A DNA stretch of 20,457 nucleotides from positions 1 to 20,457 of the IMG/VR virus record IMGVR_UViG_3300031758_000710; one strand, written 5' to 3'. The translations under genes were made by a program, and so were the position numbers. Below are positions 1-7,677 of this stretch, piece after piece (position 1 is the first letter of the stretch; every line of letters starts with the position of its first letter). This DNA comes from a virus. A model generated the notes under the pieces. That model was not told the DNA's origin, made no database searches, and was given only the letters and a program-made list of their open reading frames with translations.

Positions 1-166
1 AATTCGCCTCAGGCAGACCTGTCTCGGGGTTGACCGTAAGCTCCCCTCCATGCGCACGAGCAATAGCGGCAAGACCGGCTACTTCGCCGGGAGTCATATG
101 CACAAGGGTGGAGTCCCCGTGACGGCCTTTATGGGCGATTTCCTGAGCAAGATTCGCAAGGCTCAT
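1..166 (-). CDS. Phage virion-associated protein, N-terminal fragment (partial)
   Basis: The gene starts with ATG at 166 and runs off the left edge, so only about 55 residues are seen. A GAGGT ribosome-binding site lies just upstream, and the upstream gene stops at 174, leaving a 7-base gap. The fragment has the segments LVHMTPGEVAGLAAIARAHG and NPETGLPEA. From memory, this 'HMTPxEVxGL...NPxTGLPEA' start is common in large proteins at the end of structural modules of uncultured tailed phages, where the full protein is often a long virion or DNA-ejection protein. That role is an inference from position and resemblance; the fragment shows no catalytic motif. The ORF is certain, the function is not. 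Confidence 0.75.
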   Translation of the reverse strand, partial: MSLANLAQEIAHKGRHGDSTLVHMTPGEVAGLAAIARAHGGELTVNPETGLPEAN

Positions 167-173
167 GCGTACC

Positions 174-782
174 TCAATTGTCCGCCGGATAGGCGTAGGT
201 AGCCGTCATGATGACGGACGGAATGGCGGGGATGGGCGCTGCCGCAGGCTCTGCGAGTATTCTAGCGCCGGAATCGGGAGAACTCCACACAAGTTCAAAG
301 TAGTCACCCGCGCTCAAAGACACGAGGTAGTTCCATGCCGCTACCACTTCATCAGTTGCTCCGGCCAAGACCATCTTGGTAGCGCTGTCGGGCACGTCAG
401 TGCCGTTTATCCTAAACCAGAAGTAGAACGCCGCTTTACCGCCGCCTGTGTGGTCTAGCTGCGCAGAGAACTGAAAGTTGTAAACGCCGGCCATCGTTAC
501 CTCAAGCCTCGACGGGTTGATTGCGTCTACACTTACCCCGAATGCCTCTGCAGTAGTGTCATACGTCACAAGGTTTACTGCGGACGTTACCGGGTTCGTC
601 TGCGTGGTGGTGCTGTAGAAAGTACCGTAGTTGTTAAAACCCCTGAGCAGCTGCGTAAGCGCGCTGTCAAGCTGCCGGAAGTACAGTCGCAGCGCATTTG
701 TGAGCTTTTCTTGGTGCCCCGAGTCGTATTCTTTTGGCGCTAGTGGTAGGTTAGGGGCGCGGGGCGGGATCAGCTGCGCCAT
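174..782 (-). CDS. Beta-rich phage structural protein, jelly-roll (C1q/TNF-like) type
   Basis: This encodes 202 residues from ATG at 782, overlapping the upstream stop (TAATG). Residues 1-50 look helical and polar (an N-terminal anchor containing RLYFRQLDSALTQLL). From about 60 the protein becomes a run of beta strands: GVYNFQFSAQLD, FWFRINGTDVP, WNYLVSLSAGDYFELVW. The last strand pattern and the closing VIMTATY resemble the jelly-roll head domains seen in phage head fibres and small tail appendages. It lies between the gp10-like hub and another virion protein, so a surface fibre or decoration role is likely. There is no enzyme motif. The fold is inferred from strand pattern alone. Confidence 0.72.
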   Translation of the reverse strand: MAQLIPPRAPNLPLAPKEYDSGHQEKLTNALRLYFRQLDSALTQLLRGFNNYGTFYSTTTQTNPVTSAVNLVTYDTTAEAFGVSVDAINPSRLEVTMAGVYNFQFSAQLDHTGGGKAAFYFWFRINGTDVPDSATKMVLAGATDEVVAAWNYLVSLSAGDYFELVWSSPDSGARILAEPAAAPIPAIPSVIMTATYAYPADN

Positions 783-2905
783 TACTTTCTCCCATCCGGT
801 CTAATGTCGAGACGCGGCGCGCCTAACTGCCAAGTTGTGCCCACTTGTGCGCTAGATACTTTAAGTGCTATCTGCCTGCCACGCACGCGCGTGTACACTT
901 GGCCTGTAAACGCCTCTACCGGTACGGTTGCCGTACGCACCACGTTCGCGCTGTTTGTCCCACCCTGCGAAGCCGGCGTTGTGTAGCCAGAGCCTGCGTT
1001 TTTCAACGTCAACAGCGTGAAGTTAGCAGTCGGCGCAGCCGACGAAGAGCCCCTAAAAGTTATATCAGGCAGCACCCGCCAGATGTAGCCGAAATTGTGT
1101 CCGTCGCCGATGTCGAACTCAGAGGACTGGATGTAGGATTCGATTGCTGCTGGCGTCCCGGTGGCGTTATCGTCCGTGCCCGATTCATGCGCCACAAGGT
1201 TGTTCAGATACGTCGCGGCTTGCGGGTTATTGCGCAGCGCGGAATCGATCCACGCCGTGCGTGCCATCGAGCCGTAGTACCACACGTCTTCGCCGTAGTT
1301 ATAAACGACGTAGCGATCTACCGTTGTGCTGTTGGCTGTGCAGTAGAACCACCACACCTCGTTAAAGCCTTCGTTTGTGCTGGAAAAAACTTGGGAAGCT
1401 TGTCCCAAGTTGATATCATTGTAGATGAACTGCCGAAGGTCGCAGCGTAGCGTTTGCACGCGGCCATCGTACATGTAGAACTTGTCAACACCCATCCAGT
1501 AGACTACGCCGGAGGCTAGCGACGCCGCGCGTGTGCTGATGATGGAGATGTTGGCCGACAGCGGCTGGCTTGTCCAAACGTACGGAGGGCCGACATACTG
1601 AAACGAGTACAGCGCAGAGTCAGTAAAGACGACGATCTCTTGGCGAGTTTGCACAGCAGCTACAAACGTCGAGCCGCTTGATAGCCGCGTAAAGCCCGCC
1701 TGTGTGACCGCAGAAGGGGTCCAGTTAGCGGCGTCTTCTTGGTCAGACCACCGCACCAGCATCGGGTCAATAGCGGTGGAACCGATTTCGTTCGTGCCGA
1801 ACGCAAACACAAAACGGCTTGTGTCGGAAACAAGCGCGTAGTTGGCGTACAGCGGAGTGTCTGAAGCGCCGGGCATAGTCGACAAAGGAACGCCTCGTGC
1901 CGACAACGAGTGCGTGCCAGACTGCGTTCCTGAGGTATTGATGGCCGGCCCGTTATACGTTAGCGACAGCTGCGCTGTAAAAGCAAATACGTTGACGACA
2001 TAGTAGTACGCCCCCACTGCCAGCCCTGTAGGCAGCGCGCCGGTAGTCGTGAAAGACACCACCATGCCTTCGACAGGCGCAAACGTGAAAGTAACCACTG
2101 CCGGAGAAGCAATAGTTACGAAGATCGTAGAAGAGGTAACCCCCTTGGAAGCGTCCCAATAGTATAACGCGCCCCCGTTAGGACCGTATATCAGGTCTTC
2201 CCCGAAGTTCTGCTGATTCCATATGCGCAGTAGCGGAACAGTGGGATTGATGGGTAGCGGCGGGCTACCGCCCCAAGGCGCTGCGCCCCACCCTCCTGAA
2301 CCCCAGCCAAGCAGAGGATTGGCGGCAGTTTCACCTGAGTTGACTTGGTACTGCGTAATGACGGAACCGCCCCCGGGAGAACCTGCAGCGTCTGTTGCAT
2401 TCGCCGTCGCTCCTACGGTGATGGAGTAGGAGTTGGTGTTAATGACGGTGATGACGAATTCGCCGGTCAGTACGCTGGCAGTTATATTGCCGCCAAGCCC
2501 TGTAATACCCGCCCCCATGTACGTCACATAGTCGCCAGTCAGTGCGCCATGGTCCGTGTGCGTGACGTTGATTACAGCAGAGCCGTTCGTAGCAGTGAAA
2601 GGGTTTGTCAGCGTAACCGTGCTACGAATCGGCGTAACGTCGTTGTACGCTCCGCCAAGCTCGATGTAGAACTTGCGGTTTGTGCCTACACCCATAAGGT
2701 TCTGTGCTGACAGCGTAATCCAGTTCCAGAGGGAGCGACAGATACCTATGAACGTGTTTGCTGAAATGCGCACCCACCCGCCAATTTGCTCTGGCGTGCC
2801 TTGCCGAAAACGGATTTTGTCGCAGTCGTACCAGCCGCCTTCAGTGGTATACCGCGTGTTTTCGCGATTGACGCCGGCTTTGAAAACGGCTTTGAACAAG
2901 GACAC
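782..2905 (-). CDS. P22 gp10-like tail hub / DNA-stabilisation protein
   Basis: This is a 707-residue protein with a GTG start at 2905, supported by an AAGGAG Shine-Dalgarno about 6 bases upstream inside the last codons of the lysozyme gene. The N-terminus has the block RYTTEGGWYDCDKIRFRQG followed by a GGW motif. I associate this with the phage stabilisation family related to P22 gp10, which closes the DNA-filled head and forms part of the short-tail hub. The rest is beta-rich with many aromatic repeats (for example NYALVSDTSRFVFAFG and DQEDAANWTP), fitting a propeller-like fold. A Gly/Trp-rich linker (WGSGGWGAAPWGG) lies near residue 205. The family call is from remembered motifs; a generic hub or tail protein is the alternative. 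Confidence 0.72.
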   Translation of the reverse strand: MSLFKAVFKAGVNRENTRYTTEGGWYDCDKIRFRQGTPEQIGGWVRISANTFIGICRSLWNWITLSAQNLMGVGTNRKFYIELGGAYNDVTPIRSTVTLTNPFTATNGSAVINVTHTDHGALTGDYVTYMGAGITGLGGNITASVLTGEFVITVINTNSYSITVGATANATDAAGSPGGGSVITQYQVNSGETAANPLLGWGSGGWGAAPWGGSPPLPINPTVPLLRIWNQQNFGEDLIYGPNGGALYYWDASKGVTSSTIFVTIASPAVVTFTFAPVEGMVVSFTTTGALPTGLAVGAYYYVVNVFAFTAQLSLTYNGPAINTSGTQSGTHSLSARGVPLSTMPGASDTPLYANYALVSDTSRFVFAFGTNEIGSTAIDPMLVRWSDQEDAANWTPSAVTQAGFTRLSSGSTFVAAVQTRQEIVVFTDSALYSFQYVGPPYVWTSQPLSANISIISTRAASLASGVVYWMGVDKFYMYDGRVQTLRCDLRQFIYNDINLGQASQVFSSTNEGFNEVWWFYCTANSTTVDRYVVYNYGEDVWYYGSMARTAWIDSALRNNPQAATYLNNLVAHESGTDDNATGTPAAIESYIQSSEFDIGDGHNFGYIWRVLPDITFRGSSSAAPTANFTLLTLKNAGSGYTTPASQGGTNSANVVRTATVPVEAFTGQVYTRVRGRQIALKVSSAQVGTTWQLGAPRLDIRPDGRK

Positions 2906-2907
2906 GG

Positions 2908-3378
2908 CTACTCCTTCAGGAAGAGCGCACGCTCAGCAGCGCGGCGGCGCACAAGTCCCGGCAATTTTACCCCTTGTGCATAGACCCAGCGTGGGAATTG
3001 ATCGGCTGCGCCTTCGTAGTCGCCAGCCAGCAGGCGGCGGCGCAGTGTGCTGATCTCAAGGTTTCCCGGCCCGGCGTTGAAACTGAAGTCCACCAGCGCG
3101 GCGAACATCCCCGGCGTCATCTCCACCGGGCACAGGGACCACACCGCTCGCGCGTGCTTGGCGAGATCCTCGTTGCACCATTCGTCCGCCTCGGCCCGCG
3201 TGATGGGGTGATAGCGGCTCAGGGACTCCCACTTGTTGCGACTCAGCAGCCTGCCCCAGCCCTGTGTCGGAAAACCTACAGGGTCGTGGTACGGGTAGAT
3301 CAGGCCATCCTGACCCACCCGGTGCAGCCCCTCGAACTCATGCGCGAGGTCGCGGGCAAGATGCAACCAGCGGCCCAA
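2908..3378 (-). CDS. Phage lysozyme (glycoside hydrolase family 24 endolysin)
   Basis: This endolysin would cleave the glycan strands of peptidoglycan for host lysis. It has about 156 residues, the usual GH24 length. The T4-lysozyme triad can be placed as Glu16 (HEFEG), Asp32 (YPYHD) and Thr38 (GFPTQGWG). The Glu-Asp spacing is longer than in T4, as in a subgroup of phage lysozymes. A second hallmark is VDFSFNAG near residue 93. There is no signal peptide or SAR segment, so it needs a holin; a holin-like gene lies immediately upstream. No ATG is available: the frame is closed upstream by the TGA of the holin-like gene, so translation must begin at TTG 3378 or TTG 3366. Coupling to the previous gene is likely. 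Confidence 0.93.
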   Translation of the reverse strand: MGRWLHLARDLAHEFEGLHRVGQDGLIYPYHDPVGFPTQGWGRLLSRNKWESLSRYHPITRAEADEWCNEDLAKHARAVWSLCPVEMTPGMFAALVDFSFNAGPGNLEISTLRRRLLAGDYEGAADQFPRWVYAQGVKLPGLVRRRAAERALFLKE

Positions 3379-3381
3379 GGA

Positions 3382-3939
3382 TCACCCCGCACGCTTGTCA
3401 TTCTGGGTGCTGCCGCCGAACGCCGCCCGCATCGTGCGCTGGCCGAAGTAGTAGCCCAACACCAGCAGGAGCACTGCCCAGTCCTGATCGGACCATGTGG
3501 CGAGAATCGCGGCTTCCTTGGTGGTGTTGGCGGCGAGCGACTCAAACAAAGTCCACTTGTAGACCATGTAGAACCCGAACGCGGCATAGGTGATGACGGG
3601 CCGCACCATGCCGAGGATGAAGTCCAACAGCGCGAACAGATAAAACACCGGCACGATCACCACCGCGCCCCAGCGAGTGTCCGTCACCCATTCCTTCGCC
3701 GCGTCCAGCAGTTGCACCCCGAACGATTGCTGCGGCGTGCGCAGCGTCTTCATCTCGGCAATGTCTGCTGTCGCGCTGATCTGCTCCATGCGCCACAGGT
3801 GCTCCTGCGCACCCTGCTCAAGCCGCAACTTCATCAGGGCAAGCTCGTGCGCGTACTCCTGCTTGCGCTCGAACCACTTGAACACTTGCGGAACGAGCGG
3901 CCCGAGGAAGCCCGTGATGAAGGAGAGGATCTCAAGCAT
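3382..3939 (-). CDS. Holin-like multi-pass membrane protein
   Basis: This is a 185-residue protein from ATG at 3939, three bases after the upstream TAA. It has a hydrophobic stretch at about residues 3-20, a charged helical segment at 22-66 that could form a coiled coil, then hydrophobic segments at roughly 91-112, 114-133 and 153-165, and a basic tail. The layout resembles the three-helix holin-type proteins of phages and gene transfer agents. It sits directly before the lysozyme gene, so a membrane-permeabilising role in lysis is the best guess. Interestingly, its TGA stop lies in the same reading frame as the lysozyme, only one codon before that gene's TTG start. It could instead be another inner-membrane phage protein. 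Confidence 0.72.
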   Translation of the reverse strand: MLEILSFITGFLGPLVPQVFKWFERKQEYAHELALMKLRLEQGAQEHLWRMEQISATADIAEMKTLRTPQQSFGVQLLDAAKEWVTDTRWGAVVIVPVFYLFALLDFILGMVRPVITYAAFGFYMVYKWTLFESLAANTTKEAAILATWSDQDWAVLLLVLGYYFGQRTMRAAFGGSTQNDKRAG

Positions 3940-3942
3940 GGA

Positions 3943-4614
3943 TTACTCCACAGGGGCTAGGCGCTTGATGAACGCTTGGATGTCACCGTAGAACTTCTTG
4001 GTGCCGATGTGCGCGCAGGTCATACGCGGGTCGAGCCAGCAGTCGAACCCAAGCTCCGCGAGCTTCTTGAAGAGCACGGTGTCCTCAGAATACAGCACGC
4101 CGTCCACGATCTGGACATCACACACCATGCGCCGCACGCGCCCTTCGTTGGCGTATTCCGGGCTTGCCTCCCAAAGCGCAGTAAATGCCTTGCGGCTAAG
4201 GCGTACGAACCCGGTGCCCAGCGCGTCGACCTTGATCAGGCCGTTCTCGTGCACCGTCAGGTCGCGGGTCTTGGTGACATAGATCTCGGCATCGTCGGTC
4301 TTCTTGCGCGCTGTGCCACCCACGACATCCTCTGGGCGGGCGAGCAGTTCCATGACCCAGTGCGGGTTCCACTCCATGTCGGAGTCGATGAAGATCATGT
4401 CGTCGTACTCGCCCTCGACGGCAATACCGAAGAGGTCGTTGCGCGCCCGCTGGATCAGCGCGTCGTAAGACATGAACACCGGATGCACGAAGATGTTGCT
4501 TGCCTGCGCGATGCGCACGGTGTTGATGAGCGAGTTCGTGTACCAGACATCCAGCCGACCATCGTAGGCCGGCGTGGCGATCAGGACGTTGCGCTGGGGG
4601 AGTTCCTCAGACAT
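3943..4614 (-). CDS. Phage GT-A family glycosyltransferase
   Basis: This is a 223-residue protein and a probable nucleotide-sugar-dependent glycosyltransferase. The N-terminus NVLIATPAYDGRLD opens a Rossmann-like GT-A fold. FIDSDMEW (Asp77, Asp79) gives the DxD metal/nucleotide site, ALGTGFVRLSR (131-141) matches the mid-domain substrate loop, and SEDTVLFKKLAELGFDCWLD followed by CAHIG (His202) matches the C-terminal acidic and His elements. I chose ATG at 4614, overlapping the upstream gene by 8 bases; a longer TTG start at 4632 has poorer support. It lies between the fibre genes and the lysis genes, so it may modify a virion protein or a host surface polysaccharide. Donor and acceptor cannot be read from the sequence. 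Confidence 0.85.
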   Translation of the reverse strand: MSEELPQRNVLIATPAYDGRLDVWYTNSLINTVRIAQASNIFVHPVFMSYDALIQRARNDLFGIAVEGEYDDMIFIDSDMEWNPHWVMELLARPEDVVGGTARKKTDDAEIYVTKTRDLTVHENGLIKVDALGTGFVRLSRKAFTALWEASPEYANEGRVRRMVCDVQIVDGVLYSEDTVLFKKLAELGFDCWLDPRMTCAHIGTKKFYGDIQAFIKRLAPVE

Positions 4615-4846
4615 ACGCCTTGCCTGCGGCAATCGCGGCGTCCACGGCAGTCATGTCTTCATCGGTCCAGTATTCCTTGACACGCATCAGTTCGAGGTGC
4701 GCGACGTTGCGACCGACTGCATCCTTCTTTTCCTGCTCGCTTGCCCCCTTCATCTGCTGGCCCGCGATGATCGCGTTGATGAGCCAGACGCTGTCGCCCA
4801 GCGCGCTGTACTGCTGAGCGATTTCTTCGGGGGTAGGGGTATCCAT
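4607..4846 (-). CDS. Small phage protein next to tail fibre
   Basis: This is a 79-residue protein starting MDTPTPEEIAQQY, with ATG at 4846 overlapping the fibre stop codon (ATGA). The open frame extends further upstream, but that part lies wholly inside the fibre gene and has out-of-frame composition, so the ATGA start is preferred. The protein is acidic, helical and ends TDEDMTAVDAAIAAGKAYV. It has no membrane segment and no enzyme motif. Small acidic genes are often found after phage fibre genes, where some act as fibre assembly factors; that is only a positional hint here. I do not recognise the family with certainty. Confidence 0.78.
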   Translation of the reverse strand: MDTPTPEEIAQQYSALGDSVWLINAIIAGQQMKGASEQEKKDAVGRNVAHLELMRVKEYWTDEDMTAVDAAIAAGKAYV

Positions 4847-7251
4847 CACTTTGCTCCTTGAAGTTGCGCGACTTGCGCTTGGAGAGATTGAACTTGTGCC
4901 GAGAGATCTTGAATCGCTTTCACCAGCACGGGCAGCAGTTTGCCATAGCCGGCTTCCAGCTTGTCGGGGTTGCTTGCGTACACAAGACCGGGGATCTCGG
5001 TCTCGGTGGCTTCCTGCACCTCCTGCAGATCCTGCGCGATGAATCCGGTATCGGGCACGCCGACCTTGCCGCCGTCGCGCATGGCCCATTCAAAAGCCAC
5101 AGGACGCAGTGCGTTGACGAAATCCAACCCCGCCGGCAGGGGGCGCACATTGCGCTTGTCCCGTGCATCCGAGAGCGCGGTGATCGTGGTGACCTGCGCG
5201 CGGATGGTCGCGATACTGCTGTTGCCGAGCGTGATCTCGTTGGAGACCGTGGCGCTGGACGATGCAGCGTTGTAGCCGATGATGGTGTTGTTGGAGCCGG
5301 TGGTCAGGTTGTTGGTGCCAGAATTGCCGGCGTTAGCGCCAAGAAGGGTGTTTTGCGTACCAGTAGTAATCGCAGAGCCGGCGAAACATCCAACTGCAGC
5401 GTTATTATTACCAGTAGTAGCTTGCGACAAAGCCGAGCGTCCAACGGCAACATTCTCAATTCCGGTTGAGTTGACGCTAAGCGCCAAATAGCCTACAGCC
5501 GTGTTTGAGTAGCCCGTGGTGTTAGCTGCTAACGCGCGACCCAACGCGGTGTTTTCGTACCCAGTCGTATTGGCCCCTAGAGCGGTAAAGCCGACGGCTG
5601 TGTTTGAGTATCCGGTAGTATTGGCGTCAAGGGCCGTCGCTCCCACAGCTACGTTATCAACGCCGGTGGTGTTTGCTTCAAGTGCACGGCGCCCAACTGC
5701 GACGTTATTAGTGCCTATTGTGTTAGCGGCAAGCGAGCCTGCGCCAAAAGCAGTATTATCATTGCCGGTAGTATTGGAATCCAATGCTTGATAGCCAAAA
5801 GCTACATTTTGCGATCCGGTCGTGTTGGCGTAAAGCGCCTGATGCCCTACGGCAGCGTTATTGCTGCCAAAAGTGTTCGTTCGCAGTGCCTCGTTGCCTA
5901 CGGCAGTATTATAATTGCCTGTAGTGTTTGAGAACAGCGCTTCATTGCCGGTCGCCGTGTTGTAGTCGCCAGTAGAAGATGTAAGTGCGGCGCGCCCTAC
6001 AGCCGTGTTTCTACTTCCGGTGGTATTTGCACCAAGAGCTTCGCTGCCCAGCGCGGTGTTGTACACGCCGGTTGTATTGGCATCCAGCGCTTGGTACCCA
6101 AGCGCTGCGTTATCTTGGCCTGACGTATTCGCCTTGCCCGCCTGATACCCGATGAACGTGTTATTCACCCCGGTAGTCGAGTTCCCCGCCTCAAAGCCCA
6201 GCGAGGTCTCAAACGGCGTGGCCGAGTCGGTGTCGCCCAGCAGCGAAGCGCCAGCAGCCGCAGAAGTCCAAGTCGTGCCGTTGCTCGTGAGCACGTTGCC
6301 CGACGCGCCGGGGGCTACGAAGAGCGGAGCGGAAGTGCCATTGCCGAGGATGACGTTGTTGGCCGTCAGCGTGGTTGCACCCGTGCCGCCGTTGGAAACG
6401 GGTAGCGTGCCAGAGACATGCGTGGTAAGGCCGATCTTGCCGTAGGAAGGTGCTACCCCTACACCGCCCGAAATAAGCGCGTTGCCCGTTGCGACATCGG
6501 CCAGCTTGGACAGTGCAGTGGTGGTCGAGGCGAACAGGAGGTCACCGACGGCATAAGAAGACTGCCCGGTTCCGCCGTTAGCGGCCACCAGCGTGCCTGC
6601 GACTGAGACCGCCCCGGAGGTCGCCGTAGCTGGAGTCAGGCCCGTGGTGCCGAACGTGATCGTCGTGACGCCCGTTGCCGAAGGCGTGGCCGAAGTCCAA
6701 GTCGTGCCGTTGCTGGTCAGAATGTTTCCGTTTGTGCCGGGAGCCACAAATTGCACAGGCGAGGCGCCATTGCCGAGGATCACGTTGTTGGCGGTCAGCG
6801 TGGTTGCGCCAGTGCCTCCCTGCGCCACCGTAATCGTGCTCAAAGGAAGCGTAGACGCCACCTTTGCAAAGTCGGAACCGTTCCACGCAACAACACAGCG
6901 CTCGCCAGCAACAACCGTTACACCCGTGGTCGGCCCCGCACCTCGCAGAACAATCGACTGTGTCCCGCCCGTGGAGTTGATAACCACATAGACTTTGGTT
7001 CTTGCCGGCGCAGTGATATTTCGCGTCAGCGTACCCGTAGCCGTCCACAAAATGACCGCTTGGCGTGCTTGATTGGTCGCACCTGTTGTGTCAGTAAGTG
7101 TTACGTCAGCATCCGTGCTGAGCGTAGTCGTTCCGGCTACAGCGGAATCCAGCAGCGTCGTGATAGCGTCATTTACCGTCTGCCCCCATGTGCCGGTAAG
7201 ATCGCCCGTGACCGGCAGCGCGAGTCCAAGATTTGCAGTGTATGTCGTCAT
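4846..7251 (-). CDS. Tail fibre with 17-residue repeats and C-terminal S74 self-cleaving chaperone
   Basis: This is an 801-residue protein, ATG at 7251 overlapping the previous stop (ATGA). Residues 1-135 form a fibre anchor domain starting MTTYTANLGLALPVTGDLTG. Residues 140-350 hold Gly/Thr-rich modules with the motif NGGTG(A/Q), one of them duplicated at DNA level. Residues 357-661 carry about 18 repeats of the pattern NTTGxxNTAVGxxALxA, like the left-handed beta-roll head repeats of YadA-type adhesins. The C-terminus is an intramolecular chaperone of the Peptidase_S74 family: it starts SDARDKRN, with Ser694 and Lys699 in the catalytic spacing, and ends in a coiled coil (IQDLSAQVQSLQAQVAQLQ). 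By family knowledge it trimerises the fibre and then cuts itself off before Ser694. Host receptor binding is the likely job. Confidence 0.93.
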   Translation of the reverse strand: MTTYTANLGLALPVTGDLTGTWGQTVNDAITTLLDSAVAGTTTLSTDADVTLTDTTGATNQARQAVILWTATGTLTRNITAPARTKVYVVINSTGGTQSIVLRGAGPTTGVTVVAGERCVVAWNGSDFAKVASTLPLSTITVAQGGTGATTLTANNVILGNGASPVQFVAPGTNGNILTSNGTTWTSATPSATGVTTITFGTTGLTPATATSGAVSVAGTLVAANGGTGQSSYAVGDLLFASTTTALSKLADVATGNALISGGVGVAPSYGKIGLTTHVSGTLPVSNGGTGATTLTANNVILGNGTSAPLFVAPGASGNVLTSNGTTWTSAAAGASLLGDTDSATPFETSLGFEAGNSTTGVNNTFIGYQAGKANTSGQDNAALGYQALDANTTGVYNTALGSEALGANTTGSRNTAVGRAALTSSTGDYNTATGNEALFSNTTGNYNTAVGNEALRTNTFGSNNAAVGHQALYANTTGSQNVAFGYQALDSNTTGNDNTAFGAGSLAANTIGTNNVAVGRRALEANTTGVDNVAVGATALDANTTGYSNTAVGFTALGANTTGYENTALGRALAANTTGYSNTAVGYLALSVNSTGIENVAVGRSALSQATTGNNNAAVGCFAGSAITTGTQNTLLGANAGNSGTNNLTTGSNNTIIGYNAASSSATVSNEITLGNSSIATIRAQVTTITALSDARDKRNVRPLPAGLDFVNALRPVAFEWAMRDGGKVGVPDTGFIAQDLQEVQEATETEIPGLVYASNPDKLEAGYGKLLPVLVKAIQDLSAQVQSLQAQVAQLQGAK
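5269..6183 (-). repeat. 51-bp tandem repeat array in the tail fibre gene
   Basis: About 18 diverged, in-frame copies of a 51-base unit encode the 17-residue pattern NTTGxxNTAVGxxALxA. At least two copies are one codon short: STGDYNTATGNEALFS and NTTGYENTALGRALAA, each 16 residues. By eye, the array uses more A/T at third positions than the rest of the gene. The copies differ in many silent positions, so it is an old or selected array and not a fresh expansion. Confidence 0.9.
6263..6820 (-). repeat. Duplicated 129-bp module in fibre gene (copies 6263-6391 and 6692-6820)
   Basis: Two direct copies lie 429 bases (143 codons) apart in the same frame. Both encode the pattern GGTGATTLTANNVILGNG followed by VAPG and LTSNGTTWTSA. 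Most differences are silent or confined to a short loop (ASPVQF versus TSAPLF). A third, weaker NGGTG unit lies between them. It is a within-gene duplication of a shaft module and can serve as a site of homologous recombination. Confidence 0.85.
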
Positions 7252-7676
7252 GGCAGTCGAATAAGCGCAGAAGTTGCTGTGGGGGCAGGCATTGCGACAA
7301 CAAAAGGTACGCTGGGGGTCGCTACCTTGTCAGCGCCGAAATCCAGCACCGCGATGCTTGGATTGGTTGTTCCGTTGTCCAGATAGATCAACGCCCCTCG
7401 CGCGACAAACGACGCACCTGTCCAAGTTGCATCGCTGAACCCGAAGAACGCGGTCGTGCCCGTTGAGGTTGGCGCAGTGGTGACCGTGATGATCGTTCCA
7501 CCTGCTGTATAGCCGGTACCCGTAATCTCGCCAGAAGCGGTGTACCCTGTGGTGCTTGCGCCGATATTCGCTGTGGCCGTGTACAAAGCCATCCGGTAAG
7601 TGCCGGCGTTGAAGTTGAACGATGCTGTAAGCAGTCCAACCTTGAACGACGTTGTGAGGGTTTGTGCGATGGGCAT
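7248..7676 (-). CDS. Small beta-rich phage structural protein
   Basis: This is a 142-residue protein with ATG at 7676, two bases before the upstream gene's stop region and with a GAGGTGAT ribosome-binding site. It has a strand-rich pattern, YRMALYTATANIG, EITGTGYTAGG, FVARGALIYLDN and IAVLDFGADK. In my recollection this is a recurrent architecture among small virion proteins placed next to fibre genes of uncultured phages. It has no signal peptide, membrane segment or catalytic motif. A role as a fibre partner or minor virion component is inferred from the overlap with the fibre start. Its molecular function is unknown. Confidence 0.75.
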   Translation of the reverse strand: MPIAQTLTTSFKVGLLTASFNFNAGTYRMALYTATANIGASTTGYTASGEITGTGYTAGGTIITVTTAPTSTGTTAFFGFSDATWTGASFVARGALIYLDNGTTNPSIAVLDFGADKVATPSVPFVVAMPAPTATSALIRLP

Positions 7677-7677
7677 A

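Noticed and set aside
2974-3960. 328-codon open frame on the plus strand
   Set aside because: It is antisense to the lysozyme and holin-like genes, crosses their junction, and is His/Arg-rich with no motif.
4615-4632. Longer TTG start for the glycosyltransferase
   Set aside because: It adds only six residues deep inside the previous gene; the ATG at 4614 matches the family start better.
4847-5089. N-terminal extension of the 79-residue gene
   Set aside because: It lies wholly inside the fibre's S74 region in another frame and is Arg/Ser-rich; the ATGA start at 4846 is better.
5279-5791. Plus-strand frames over the fibre repeats
   Set aside because: They are antisense shadows of the 51-base repeat and contain no start context.
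5269-6183. CRISPR array
   Set aside because: The repeats are contiguous, diverged and in frame with a fibre gene, with no unique spacers between identical repeats.
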